A stretch of 64,000 nt of DNA from Aeoliella sp052161615 (GCF_052161615.1 NZ_CP197417.1:1612001-1676000), one strand, 5' to 3'. Counted from the first letter of the stretch, positions 48,732 to 59,710 are shown. Translations and numbers: made by a program. The notes: generated by a model from the sequence alone, not told the origin.

Positions 48732-48975
48732 CCGCTCACACCTGGCAATTCAGGTAACCTCGGCGAATGCGGCGGATGCTGTCGATTGCAGAGGCGTGTA
48801 GAATTGTGCAAGCCATGACCTTTTTGCACTTTACGGCGGACAGGAGCTAAGGGGGCTTTGTCGCGACGACAAGATGGAACGAAGTCGGTTGCACGCGTAC
48901 TTCCCAAGACGGGTTGGAGCGTGAGGTGGTCGAGTCGTTCTGCTCACATGACTAAGGAGAGAGGTGCTTGAGCGT

Positions 48976-49557
48976 ATGAAAACCGTATTCACTACCGGCG
49001 AAGCCGCGAAGATATGCAAAGTTAGCCAGCAGACCATTATCCGCTGCTTCGACTCGGGACAGCTCAAGGGATTTCGCGTCCCAGGCAGCCGATTCCGCCG
49101 CATCCCACGCGACCAGCTGTACTCCTTTATGCGAGACAACGGCATCCCCACCGATGCTCTCGATAGCGGCAAACGCAAGCTGCTGATCGTCGACGACGAC
49201 GAAGATCTGGTGGACCTGCTCGTCGATCACTTTGAGCGCGATGGCCGGTTTGATGTGCGCAGCGTCAACAATGGTTTCGGTGCTGGCATGCTGATCAAGG
49301 AGTTCGGCCCCGACCTGGTGATCCTCGACGTCATGCTTCCGGACATCAATGGCATGGAAGTTTGCCAGTTAGTTCGAGGCGATAAGACCATGGACGACGT
49401 GCGGATCATCTGCATTTCGGGCATGGTTGAACCCGAACGCATTCAGCAGCTTCGCGACGCCGGTGCCAACGACTTCATGAAGAAGCCGTTTGACGTCGAT
49501 GTCTTGTCGACTCGCGTTTGCCAGTTGCTCGAAATGGAATCCGCCTCGGCCAACTAA
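48976..49557 (+). CDS. Response regulator with N-terminal excisionase-type HTH
   Basis: A 193-residue protein with the order DNA-binding then receiver. Residues 1-55 form a MerR/excisionase-like helix-turn-helix (TTGEAAKICKVSQQTIIRCFDSGQLKGFRVPGSRFRRI). Residues 67-190 are a receiver domain with acidic residues D73-D75, phospho-acceptor D118 in LVILDVMLP, and the conserved Lys in KKPFD. This order is the reverse of most response regulators. The ATG at 48976 begins just before the HTH; GTG 48964 is closer to AAGGAG and could be used. A histidine kinase gene follows 50 bases downstream. Confidence 0.88.
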   Translation: MKTVFTTGEAAKICKVSQQTIIRCFDSGQLKGFRVPGSRFRRIPRDQLYSFMRDNGIPTDALDSGKRKLLIVDDDEDLVDLLVDHFERDGRFDVRSVNNGFGAGMLIKEFGPDLVILDVMLPDINGMEVCQLVRGDKTMDDVRIICISGMVEPERIQQLRDAGANDFMKKPFDVDVLSTRVCQLLEMESASAN

Positions 49558-49607
49558 GGCCGAGCGGAAGTCACCACGGCCCCGCGGCATCGGAACAGAA
49601 CAGCCTC

Positions 49608-50816
49608 ATGCTCTGGTTGCCTGCTCTCTGTTCCACTTCGGGTGCGCGGGCCATATCGGTGTGCGATGCCTCGGCACTCGCGATCGAGCGTGCGCTGCTG
49701 GAGCCGATCGCCGCGGCCGAGCATTTGACCGCAGCGCTGGTGGCCGACCCGTGGCTTTGCCGGTGGGCGGCCGCGGTCGAACCGGACTCGGGGACGGTGC
49801 ATGCGATAGCAACCCAAATTGCCGAGACGCTCGTCGTCCGCCTTGCGAACTCCGCGCCATCGCCACTTGCGTGGACTCGCACCGACGAGCAAGCCGCGAC
49901 CGACTTCGCCGCGCAAGCTGCGTCGATCCACGCTGCAGCGGTCGCTGTGCTCGATAGCGATCGCCCCGCCGAGCACTCGCCGGCGTACTTACACGCCATG
50001 CTTTTCGCGCCAGCGATTTGGGTACACGCTTCGGGCGATTACCTCGCGGAGTCCGAAGGGGTCGACTGGCGATTGTCGCGGCTGGTTGCGCGGCTCGCGT
50101 GGTTCGCAGGGCTGGCGCACGACTTCGATCATGCCCTCACCCGTGCGAAGCTCGACGCGATGAAGGAGCTTGCGTACGGCGCCAGTCACGAGATCAACAA
50201 TCCTCTTGCCAACATCTCTGGCCGCGCGCAGTCCCTGCTTCGTGACGAACGAGACCCCAGACGCCGCCGATTGCTCGCGTCGATCGACGCTCAAGCCCTC
50301 CGTGCCCACGAGATGATCTCCGACCTGATGCTTTTCGCCCGTCCGCCACTGCTGGAGAAAGTATCTGCCAAGCTGGACGAAGTCGTCTATCAAGCCATCA
50401 GCGATCTACAAGTCATCGCGACCGAGCGGGCGATTACCTTGTCCGTCGATGCTTTGCCGGAACCTGCGGTAGCTTTGTTCGATCCGCTGCAGATGCTCAT
50501 CGCCATCAAGGCCGTTGTCCAAAACGCGATCGACGCGATTGGCAACGACGGTGCGGTGACTATTTCGCTACGGCGAGAGGGGACGAACGTTGTGATTCGC
50601 GTGGCGGACACGGGACCAGGCATTTCCGACACCGTACGCAGGCACCTATTCGATCCCTTCTTCAGTGGCCGGGAAGCGGGGCGTGGGTTAGGATTTGGGT
50701 TGTCGAAGTGCTGGCGGATCGTCACCTTGCACGGCGGCAACGTAAAGGTCGAACGCACCAGCCCCGCCGGCAGCGTGTTCGCCCTCCGATTTCCTGCCAC
50801 CGGTGGAGAACCTTAA
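49608..50816 (+). CDS. Soluble histidine kinase
   Basis: A 402-residue sensor kinase. There is no transmembrane helix, so it is probably cytoplasmic. The first 185 residues are Ala-rich and helical, with no domain I can name. The phospho-acceptor is H194 in ELAYGASHEINNPLANISGRAQSLL (HisKA). The catalytic domain has the N box VVQNAIDAIG, G1 VADTGPGIS, F box DPFFSGREAG and G2 GLGFGLSK. It probably phosphorylates the adjacent response regulator. The ATG at 49608 lacks a clear ribosome binding site; an earlier in-frame start at 49518 would overlap the regulator gene. Confidence 0.88.
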   Translation: MLWLPALCSTSGARAISVCDASALAIERALLEPIAAAEHLTAALVADPWLCRWAAAVEPDSGTVHAIATQIAETLVVRLANSAPSPLAWTRTDEQAATDFAAQAASIHAAAVAVLDSDRPAEHSPAYLHAMLFAPAIWVHASGDYLAESEGVDWRLSRLVARLAWFAGLAHDFDHALTRAKLDAMKELAYGASHEINNPLANISGRAQSLLRDERDPRRRRLLASIDAQALRAHEMISDLMLFARPPLLEKVSAKLDEVVYQAISDLQVIATERAITLSVDALPEPAVALFDPLQMLIAIKAVVQNAIDAIGNDGAVTISLRREGTNVVIRVADTGPGISDTVRRHLFDPFFSGREAGRGLGFGLSKCWRIVTLHGGNVKVERTSPAGSVFALRFPATGGEP

Positions 50817-50818
50817 GC

Positions 50819-51661
50819 GTGGGTTGGATCTGGCAACACGGCATGCGATGGGTCGCTTCGCAACTCGCGAGCGAAGCGCGCCGTGCCAGTTCAGCGGCAC
50901 CCAAGGACGCATCCCAAGAATCACCCAACGATTCGGACGAGCCACTCGCAATCCCTCACACGGCCGCCGCGTTCCTGTGCGAGTCGAAGCTGCTGTTCGA
51001 CGCGGTAGCGGACGAGCTATCGGGCAAGCAACACGTTCGCGCCCATCGCATCGCCCTCTGTCACGGTAAACTCGAAGGCAAGCGAGTCGTCGTTGCCAGG
51101 CCAGAGACCAAAACGCCCGACCTCAAGCAGTTCGTCAGTGCCGTGATCGAGGGTCACGCCCCGCGGTTCGCCCTCTCCATCTCCGAAGCTACTAGTCTCC
51201 GCGAGCGAATCGAGCCCGGCACCATCGTCATGGCGAGTCGCGTCTTCGCGCCTTGTGGCAAGTCGCTTCGTATCGATGGGCAGACGCCCATCGGCAAGGG
51301 CCTTGTGCGGGGCGGCGTGTCGACGCCCGGCTATCAGAAGTCCGAAGAACTCGCCGACCCCACCGATGCCCCACTTGCCGAGGACAATTGGAGCGAACCG
51401 ATCGCCCGCGTGTGCGGCGAGCTTTCACTGCCGCTGATGGCCGCCGCAGTCGTGCTCCGACCACCCGCCGAATGCCGAACGGGCGAAGCCGACAAGTACA
51501 AACACCAGCGGTCGTGGGCGGGCAAGTCGGGCGTTCTCGTTGGTTTGGTGTGGAAGAACCACACGGGCCTTGGCGAGTTGTGGAACGAAAAAGAAGCCCG
51601 CTGGAATTCCTCAGTGCAACTCGCCAAGCTGGCCCGTTTGCTCATTAAGTCAATCACGTGA
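50819..51661 (+). CDS. Nucleoside-phosphorylase-like protein (tentative)
   Basis: About 280 residues, beginning 2 bases after the kinase stop with GTG (ATG 50843 is the alternative). FLCESKLLFDAVADEL, then ISEATSLRERIEPGTIVMASRVF and DGQTPIGKG, resemble the start and mid-part of the purine nucleoside phosphorylase / MTA nucleosidase fold. The family's active-site Glu and Asp motifs are not clear, so the assignment is weak. Co-transcription with the two-component genes is very likely from the spacing. There is no signal peptide or membrane helix. Confidence 0.55.
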   Translation: MGWIWQHGMRWVASQLASEARRASSAAPKDASQESPNDSDEPLAIPHTAAAFLCESKLLFDAVADELSGKQHVRAHRIALCHGKLEGKRVVVARPETKTPDLKQFVSAVIEGHAPRFALSISEATSLRERIEPGTIVMASRVFAPCGKSLRIDGQTPIGKGLVRGGVSTPGYQKSEELADPTDAPLAEDNWSEPIARVCGELSLPLMAAAVVLRPPAECRTGEADKYKHQRSWAGKSGVLVGLVWKNHTGLGELWNEKEARWNSSVQLAKLARLLIKSIT

Positions 51662-51693
51662 GTTTGTGGTGCGAAGGAACACAGGACACCATC

Positions 51694-52521
51694 ATGGGTA
51701 AGGCTGGTAGCGCCATCACGCACTTCAACTCGACCGTCCGCACGCTGCTAATGGCGGTGGTCGTCGGCGTGCTCGGCTTCGGTGGGTTCCAAGCGTTTCA
51801 GGCCTACAGCACCCCACGCCGCGAACTCGCCGGCAAACAGCGCGAGCTCGACGCCGTGCTAAAGGGACTCGAACAAGCCAAAGCCGACCTCGCCGCCCGC
51901 GAGCAAGCCATTGCCGAACTAAAAGAAGAAGTGGCCGAGCGCGATGTTCGCATCGATCAGCTACTGGCCGATCTCGATCGCGTCCAGACCGCCGTCAAAC
52001 TGCTGAAACTCCGTCGCCGCCTCGCTCGCATCGAGGTACTCGATCAAACCACCGCCGACGATGGCACGGTGTCGACAAAAATCCTCTTCACCGAAATCGG
52101 CGACAACGGCCAGCGCGTCGGCGAACCCGCCGAGCTCACCATCGACGGCGACCGCGTCTACGTCGAGTACCTGGTAGTTAAGTTCGACGACAAGTACGTC
52201 GAACAAGCCGACCTCGAACGCGGCACCGCGATTTGCCTCCTGGAACGCATCTTCGGCGAGAACCAAGAACCGGGCCAAGGTTTCGTGATCGACCAAGTCG
52301 GCTCGCGGCCGAACTCCTACGAACGCGGCTCGATCACCAGCGACTTCGAACAACAAATCTGGACCGACTTCTGGACCATCGCCAACGACCGCCAGAAGGC
52401 GGCCGAGTTAGGCATCCGCGCCACCCACGCCCAAGCCCCTTCGATGCGCGTCGAGAAGGGGGCAACCTACGAGCTCGATCTGCGCTCGACGGGGGAGTTT
52501 AGCTTGCAGCGGATGGAGTGA
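51694..52521 (+). CDS. Membrane-anchored coiled-coil protein of unknown function
   Basis: A 275-residue protein with one N-terminal helix (about 16-38, LLMAVVVGVLGFGGFQAF) and then a coiled coil (about 45-110, heptad-like REQAIAELKEEVAERDVRIDQLLADLDRV). The C-terminal part is mixed alpha/beta with EIGDNGQRVGEPAELTIDGDRVYVEYLVVKF. I do not recognise the family. The ATG at 51694 has GGACACC-type purines upstream and is better than GTG 51658, which overlaps the preceding stop. It follows the nucleosidase-like gene by 32 bases and may be the last gene of the two-component operon. Confidence 0.72.
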   Translation: MGKAGSAITHFNSTVRTLLMAVVVGVLGFGGFQAFQAYSTPRRELAGKQRELDAVLKGLEQAKADLAAREQAIAELKEEVAERDVRIDQLLADLDRVQTAVKLLKLRRRLARIEVLDQTTADDGTVSTKILFTEIGDNGQRVGEPAELTIDGDRVYVEYLVVKFDDKYVEQADLERGTAICLLERIFGENQEPGQGFVIDQVGSRPNSYERGSITSDFEQQIWTDFWTIANDRQKAAELGIRATHAQAPSMRVEKGATYELDLRSTGEFSLQRME

Positions 52522-52577
52522 AAGGCAAGTAGCGCTTGGTAGTTTCTGGCACTATGGAGGTTAGAGAAGCAGCGTGC

Positions 52578-54149
52578 TCATTTGCCGGGCGCCTCGGGCC
52601 GTGGAAATAGTTCTACCGAGAACACTGGCAACTTCTCAGGATAGCCAGGTATTTCTTCCAAAAACTCGATGGACTGCCCGTCCCCTGAAAGGCTGAGCTC
52701 GTAGCGGTAATTCACAGGGATAGAGGCGAGACGAACAAAATGGTCACCCTGAGCCGCATAGATCGTATGATCCGCTCGGCTGTTGGTGGACGGAAACGAT
52801 CGCTGCAAGCTCCACACTTCTGCGGTACCATTCGATAAACGCTCGATCCGAAGTCGGGTGTCGCCCGTTGCACTCGCGAACTCGTTCATCGCTTCGATCG
52901 AGCTAAACTGTTCCGGAAGGCTCGGTATCTTAATGGTCTCGAAGTTATCACGAAACGCTTCTGGGAATTTCGCGGCCAGCAAGCGTTCCGCTTTCCAACT
53001 AAAGGAGCTGCTTAGGCCTCGCTTGGATTCCCCAACAAGGAGCTCTCGTACTGGCAGTAGAGCTGTTGCGTCTAAGGAACCGAAGACATGCAATGCGTAC
53101 GCCTGCCCTTCATACGATCCCTGGTGAAACAGATCGACCATTGCCTCGATCACCTCCTGCTGTTTACGAACCGTCGCCAATAGCCGAGTGGCAGCATGTC
53201 TTCGGATACTAGGATCCTTATCCATCAGCAGCGCGAGCAGCAACTTGGTGTCGTCGAAGTGAAGATCCTTCTCAAGCCATCCTGCCAACCGCTGGCGATC
53301 GAACACATCAGGCGATTTGGCGTAGTCTTCGAGCACTTCTACGGCACTTGCGTTCGTGGCCATCGCCAGTAGTGCCACAGCCCCTGCCGCGCGCACACTT
53401 AGTTGGTCGTCCGACAATAGCTTTTCTAGATGTGGGGTCGCGGGAGCGGCAAACTCATGGAGCTCGAACAACCGCGTCGCGGCACATCGACGTCGATCGG
53501 GCTGTTCCGATGACAACTCGCCAATTAGAGGTGCGATGGCCGCTTCACCCTGGGCGAAGAACGGATACCGCACAGGGTCGATGCATCCCAGAGCATCGCA
53601 AGCCATCTTCCGATCCAGCGGTCGATCGTTCGCGGGATGTATCCCCCACTCTAGCGCCGGGATCGCTGCCTTGGCAGCGGGGCCGTACGTGGCGAGCATC
53701 CCCACGGCAGCATCTTTGGGCCTATCGCTATTAGGGCAGCGAACGCCGGAGGCGCGATGGTCGTTTAGGGTCGAGATCAATGCCGGCAGCGACATCTCCG
53801 CTGGCACGTTGAATTTTCTCAGGAAGAAGATAGCCAAATAACAGTCGCGAGCATCGGCGTCTTGATGGATAAAATCCAACACGGCCTCCTGCGCCAGTTT
53901 GGACTGAATCCCCGCGTCGGCTAGGCTCCTGAGCACCATCATTCGCTCGGGAGAGGCCGGCGGCGACGTACGAAGTTCCTCTAACAATTGCTCTTCGCCC
54001 TCGGCTGCTTGCGTAGCCGCCCCATCGGCTTGCTCCATTTGCCGAATGTCGCGTTGGCCATCGTCCACCACAGGCGACGCGTCCCGAGCCGCCGCATTAC
54101 CCACGAGCAAGCCAAACGCCAACAACGCTCGTATCACCAAAGCGTTCAT
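52578..54149 (-). CDS. Secreted HEAT-repeat protein
   Basis: A 523-residue exported protein. A signal peptide spans about 1-22 (ALLAFGLLVGNAAARD). Residues about 55-390 are HEAT-like helical repeats: paired helices ending in short loops, e.g. RRCAATRLFELHEFAAPATPHLEKLLSD, SVRAAGAVALLAMATNASAVEVLEDYAKSP, and SIRRHAATRLLATVRKQQEVIEAMVDLFHQG. The last 130 residues are beta-rich and unassigned. HEAT repeats form protein-binding scaffolds; the partner is unknown. The gene is monocistronic on the minus strand. Confidence 0.8.
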   Translation of the reverse strand: MNALVIRALLAFGLLVGNAAARDASPVVDDGQRDIRQMEQADGAATQAAEGEEQLLEELRTSPPASPERMMVLRSLADAGIQSKLAQEAVLDFIHQDADARDCYLAIFFLRKFNVPAEMSLPALISTLNDHRASGVRCPNSDRPKDAAVGMLATYGPAAKAAIPALEWGIHPANDRPLDRKMACDALGCIDPVRYPFFAQGEAAIAPLIGELSSEQPDRRRCAATRLFELHEFAAPATPHLEKLLSDDQLSVRAAGAVALLAMATNASAVEVLEDYAKSPDVFDRQRLAGWLEKDLHFDDTKLLLALLMDKDPSIRRHAATRLLATVRKQQEVIEAMVDLFHQGSYEGQAYALHVFGSLDATALLPVRELLVGESKRGLSSSFSWKAERLLAAKFPEAFRDNFETIKIPSLPEQFSSIEAMNEFASATGDTRLRIERLSNGTAEVWSLQRSFPSTNSRADHTIYAAQGDHFVRLASIPVNYRYELSLSGDGQSIEFLEEIPGYPEKLPVFSVELFPRPEAPGK

Positions 54150-54460
54150 GCGATCTCCCCCTTGTCAGATAGTTATTCGCGCCCCTCCGAGAACACTGAT
54201 TCGATTTTACGAAATGGGTCTGCGCTGGATAGGCGAAAAATCTGCTAGCAAGTTCGCCGCACCTGCGTTGGCGTGCCTACTGCACTCGTCGCTCGGCTAC
54301 GCTGAATGAAGTATTTTCGATCGCGTTGGTTGCGAGCAGGATAGAAAGCATCAGGTGGTGCTAGTTCAGCGGACCTTTGCTTATCAGTACTGCCTCAGAC
54401 GAATAGATCGCTTTAATCGCTGAATTCCGAGCGCCGTTCCGCGCTTGCAGACGGATACTA
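54150..54460. other. Gene-free stretch between two minus-strand secreted-protein genes
   Basis: 311 bases with no reading frame of recognisable type, no tRNA and no clear hairpin terminator. The promoter of the HEAT-repeat gene should lie in its left part, but no good hexamer pair was identified. Confidence 0.4.
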
Positions 54461-55489
54461 CTATTTCCGCATCGATATTTCATAATCAACGATGCGAAGG
54501 TCCTTCAGCGCGTTTGTCTCGGTTCCGCCAGCTAGTTTGAGCCTCGCGTAAGACTTCAGCTTCGCTGCCAAGGTGCTCGCCACCTCCTTGGATCGCAGAG
54601 AATTGTCGTCAGCTTCGTTCAAGAGGCGCCGCAGTTCTTGGTTAATGTCGTCGGCATGCTGGCATAGTATGCCTACGTCGTCGGGGGTGGTCGCCTCGAG
54701 AACCACTCGGGCCTTAGCAGCAAGCACCTCAGGAATGTCGCCGCTTTGGTTCTCGATGCGCCAGGCCTCAGAGTTAGCCAATGGAACTGTGCATTTCAGC
54801 TGCCGATCGTCCTTGTCGGCGACATCGCTTTCTTTGAGAAGCTCGTCCACCCAGGTGCTAAAGATTCCGTACTTGTCTTTCTTGCAACGTTCGTACAAGT
54901 CCAGTCGGCCTGGGGCGAAGGGCGCGTTTGCGTTCGACTGATCGTTCCAGCGAGCGGGATTTGGCAACGCGAATCCATCACCAATCAGGAACCAATCAGA
55001 GAGGCCGTAGAAAATATACCCAGGCCTGCCATCTTCGCCCGGCACGGGTGCAAGGACACGTGCTTCATCCACCAAGAGCTGCCCAGAGCCGTCTCGTGCG
55101 GGATCAGATAACCCGAGCAAGACTTTATCGTTCGGTTTGATGATGCTGCGCAGATGATTGACGATAAGAGAACGACAACGCAGTGCTCGGTCAATGTCGG
55201 CCGAGGTAACTTGCTTCGTCTCGATCTCCTGATCCCGGCGAGCTTCCAGTTCGGCCCGCGTGGCGACGTTCTTGAGGCGGACTACCTCTCGTTTGCCCTT
55301 GTACATGACCGCAATCGTCGCGATGTCATCGACTTCGATCAGCGTGGCGAGATAGGGTTCGTACTTTTCTCTCCATCGTTCACTCGTCGGATCGACCGGT
55401 ACGATGTCGGCAATCGCGGTGCTATTCGCGGTAGCAAGTCCCAATAGAAAGAGCCACACCAAGAGCGTATTTGCGTGTTGGTTTAGCAT
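54461..55489 (-). CDS. Secreted protein of unknown function, weakly nuclease-like
   Basis: A 342-residue exported protein with a signal peptide (about 1-28, hydrophobic TLLVWLFLLGLATA). A region at about 70-170 with VVRLKNVATRAELEARRD, LIVNHLRSIIKPNDKVLLGL, and ARDGSGQLLVDEARVL faintly recalls the staphylococcal-nuclease fold, but the catalytic Arg/Glu set is not clear. The C-terminal half is helical. The ATG at 55489 is chosen over an in-frame TTG at 55504. No partner genes suggest a function. Confidence 0.65.
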   Translation of the reverse strand: MLNQHANTLLVWLFLLGLATANSTAIADIVPVDPTSERWREKYEPYLATLIEVDDIATIAVMYKGKREVVRLKNVATRAELEARRDQEIETKQVTSADIDRALRCRSLIVNHLRSIIKPNDKVLLGLSDPARDGSGQLLVDEARVLAPVPGEDGRPGYIFYGLSDWFLIGDGFALPNPARWNDQSNANAPFAPGRLDLYERCKKDKYGIFSTWVDELLKESDVADKDDRQLKCTVPLANSEAWRIENQSGDIPEVLAAKARVVLEATTPDDVGILCQHADDINQELRRLLNEADDNSLRSKEVASTLAAKLKSYARLKLAGGTETNALKDLRIVDYEISMRK

Positions 55490-55669
55490 CAATGGCTTTC
55501 TCAAGAAGAGTGCAAAAGCCTAGCCTGCCTGCTCGTATCATATCGGCATTTATTACGACTGTCGAATCGACTGGGCTTCATTGCTCAAGTTATTAATACT
55601 CTTGCATCGCGGCAGGTCCGTCTAAGTTAGCCGGGCGAAGGGGCACTTGCACCCACCTTCGAAGGCGAT

Positions 55670-55699
55670 TTCACCTTCCGGCACTGCGTCGACTATAAT
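55670..55699 (+). promoter_or_regulatory. Candidate promoter of the gamma-glutamyltransferase gene
   Basis: TTCACC (55670-55675) and TATAAT (55694-55699) are separated by 18 bases. The -10 is a full consensus match, the -35 matches 4 of 6. It lies 59 bases upstream of the chosen ATG. Confidence 0.5.
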
Positions 55700-55757
55700 C
55701 GATCAACTTATTCGAGCCGTCTCATGGATCCAATATTCAGCCCACCCTTATTCAACG

Positions 55758-57461
<1,704 letters not shown>

Positions 57462-57494
57462 TCACGGACTCAGTCACACGTCAGAGAACCCACG

Positions 57495-57860
57495 ATGTTC
57501 AAGAACCTCATCCCCAAGATCTTCTATGATCATCTGCAAGACGGCCTCGATTTCTTCGTGGGAGGGCTTGGGTTCTCTATACTCTACCAAGACGCGGGCA
57601 TGGCGGTTGTTGCTCGTGACGGTGCTAAAGCCTACATCGTCGAGAGCCCAGAGTACGCGGCCAAGGATCGTCCCGAACTTTCTATCGAGACCGATAACAT
57701 CGACGAAGTATTCGCCGATTTGTCGTCACGTTCTCCCGAGTTGCTGCATCCAAATTTAGCCCAGGTGACGCTCAGGCCATGGGGTGCGCGGGAGTTTGCG
57801 ATGCTCGATAAGACGACGGTCTGCGTTGTCTTTCGCGAGTGGCCACCCAGCGATGGCTGA
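57495..57860 (+). CDS. Small VOC-superfamily protein (glyoxalase/bleomycin-resistance-like)
   Basis: A 121-residue protein with the VOC strand-helix pattern: LIPKIFYDHLQDGLDFFVGGLGFSILYQD at the start and WGAREFAMLDKTTVCVVF at the end, the latter matching the family's final strands after G-x-R-E-F. Metal ligands are uncertain; a Glu or His at the usual positions is not obvious except H13 and E108. It starts 33 bases after the gamma-glutamyltransferase stop and may be co-transcribed. Confidence 0.72.
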   Translation: MFKNLIPKIFYDHLQDGLDFFVGGLGFSILYQDAGMAVVARDGAKAYIVESPEYAAKDRPELSIETDNIDEVFADLSSRSPELLHPNLAQVTLRPWGAREFAMLDKTTVCVVFREWPPSDG

Positions 57861-57889
57861 GTTGCTCGCCATCGCGGATGATTAACGCC

Positions 57890-58531
57890 TCACTCTCCCT
57901 CCAGCAAATCCTCTCCGTACCCAGGCGGAAACGGATTGTCCAAACCCCCTTCGGCCACTGGGGGAGCGTGCGGCGTGCGTTTCGTCGTCTTCGGGATGAT
58001 CTTGGGAACTTCGGTCGCACGGAGTTGTCGCTCCATTTCGCCGATGTCCTCGCCGTCGAACTGCTCGACCCAGTAGTCGACGCTGCCTCCCGCCGTGGGT
58101 TTTCCCTGCTGAGCGTCATTGCCCTTCGCTCTTGCACGGGTCGATAGCTCGCGAAACCAGAGGTCGCTGTCGATCCACTTCGAACCTCTTCTCCGTCCAG
58201 CACGCTGCACTCGATGATCGCTTGATACCACCGTGAGCCCTTTCGGCGCGCCGTGCTGATCGATGATCTCTTCGAGCAGGGCGTCGGCATCCGCGAAATC
58301 GCTTGCGTAGCGAACCGTTATCTGCTCGTGGTGCAGCGTCTTCGGCAAGCCGGGTGGTGCGCCCGCCGCGTCGAACACGATGGTCGTGTCGCGACGTTCT
58401 CCGGCGGATAAAGTCTTGCCGAGGAAGGTGAGCAGCGCATCGCGCGACCCCTGTAACGTCCCGGCATTTTTGCCCGAACCGAACAGATCAGTGACGTGAA
58501 GCAGGTTATAGCCATCGATCAGAAGTCGCAT
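57890..58531 (-). CDS. NYN-domain (YacP-like) nuclease-family protein
   Basis: A 213-residue protein. The first 150 residues match the NYN/YacP PIN-like fold: LLIDGYNLLH with the first catalytic Asp at D6, TIVFDAAGAPPG, ASDFADADALLEEIID with the acidic cluster, and TVVSSDHRVQRAGRRRG. The C-terminal tail is charged and linker-like. NYN proteins are metal-dependent RNases; YacP-type members process structured RNA. The gene lies 78 bases downstream of the eRF1-like gene on the same strand and may share its transcript. Confidence 0.85.
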   Translation of the reverse strand: MRLLIDGYNLLHVTDLFGSGKNAGTLQGSRDALLTFLGKTLSAGERRDTTIVFDAAGAPPGLPKTLHHEQITVRYASDFADADALLEEIIDQHGAPKGLTVVSSDHRVQRAGRRRGSKWIDSDLWFRELSTRARAKGNDAQQGKPTAGGSVDYWVEQFDGEDIGEMERQLRATEVPKIIPKTTKRTPHAPPVAEGGLDNPFPPGYGEDLLEGE

Positions 58532-58609
58532 TCAAGGATTGTACCACGGCAGAGGGACAGCGCCGCGGGCGGGATGGTTCGCGTAAGCCTCTCACTTCAG
58601 GTGCCAGAT

Positions 58610-59710
58610 TCAATACCTAAGCAGTGCTGCCACATGTCCCGATTTCTCAAGGCCGGGCAGCGGGTCGGCGTAGTTCACCGAGCCACTCGAAAGCTCAACT
58701 AGTCGCGTCAGTGTGTCGACAAGATCGACCTCGAACAGCGACTTTGAGCCACATTGCTGGCAAGTCTGAGGAGTACCATGCACCACGTGGTCGCAGTCCC
58801 GGCAGTGCGTGCCGGTGACCTTGGCATCGCGGGCAACCAGCATGGTTTCCATTCGCCCCGCGCGTGCCGCGTCGAGAACGCGTGTCGCTCCGACAGTTCC
58901 GCGACCGTTTGCCATGTACTCGTCTTTGATTTGTTGCCAGAGATTTCCTTCATCCTCGCGTTCGTCGGCGAAGAACTGCTCGTAGGCCTGCGTGATGAGT
59001 TCATCTTCATTGCGGTTGAGATCAAACGCATCCCGCGCCACAACCAACCCTCGCAGCGACTCCGGAAGTCGTTCGTCAATCTGCCGAATCGTCTCGGCCG
59101 ATCCGGCGAGGATGATACGGACGACGGACTCATCCTTGCAGAGCGACTCCAGCGATTCGCAAACCTCGTCGGCGTAGTGCAGCAGTTGGTTGTCACGTCG
59201 GCGTTCGTACCGCTGTTGCGACCAGCCACCTTTCCGCACGTGGTTCTTCACGTCGCCGCGAATTGTGGATTCAAGTTCCGACTTTGCATCGGTCACCGTA
59301 AAGATGCGAGTCTTCTTGTTGTCGCACGCCACGAGAGCGAATGTTTCGTACTCGTCCTGAAGCTCTGCAAGTGGCCGGATATAAGGAGATGGGCCAACAT
59401 GCATCGCGGTGGGTACAGGCAGCGCAACAAAGTGGCCCTCTACGAAGTCCATCAATGCACAAGCGAAGAGACACACCCCTTCGACGTCTTCGAGCGACTG
59501 GCCATCAAGCACTTCGCGAACCATCGCGATATTCGCGTCGAACAGTTCGAGCTCCGTATCGTTGTCGGCGAGCACTTCGCGAAGTGATCGCTCGCGAGCG
59601 GCGAGGCTTTCGAAGCCTTCCCGTCCAGTGAAGTAAACCGACAAGAAGTCTCGCCCGTTACCACGAAGCTCCGCCAGTCGGCGGAGATCGATTTGCTGAA
59701 TCGCTGCCAT
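58610..59710 (-). CDS. Bacterial eRF1-like (baeRF/Vms1-type) protein
   Basis: A 366-residue soluble protein resembling archaeo-eukaryotic release-factor homologues of bacteria. The central loop reads KGGWSQQRYERR (GGWSQ at 161-165), the position where eRF1 and Vms1 carry their catalytic Gln loop. The region at 195-240 (IILAGSAETIRQIDERLPESLR) fits the eRF1 domain-2/3 pattern. The C-terminus has a zinc ribbon, C303-x-x-C306 and C317-x-x-C320. These proteins may hydrolyse peptidyl-tRNA on stalled ribosomes, but this is not shown for the planctomycete form. The neighbouring NYN nuclease-like gene supports an RNA or translation-quality role. Confidence 0.72.
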   Translation of the reverse strand: MAAIQQIDLRRLAELRGNGRDFLSVYFTGREGFESLAARERSLREVLADNDTELELFDANIAMVREVLDGQSLEDVEGVCLFACALMDFVEGHFVALPVPTAMHVGPSPYIRPLAELQDEYETFALVACDNKKTRIFTVTDAKSELESTIRGDVKNHVRKGGWSQQRYERRRDNQLLHYADEVCESLESLCKDESVVRIILAGSAETIRQIDERLPESLRGLVVARDAFDLNRNEDELITQAYEQFFADEREDEGNLWQQIKDEYMANGRGTVGATRVLDAARAGRMETMLVARDAKVTGTHCRDCDHVVHGTPQTCQQCGSKSLFEVDLVDTLTRLVELSSGSVNYADPLPGLEKSGHVAALLRY

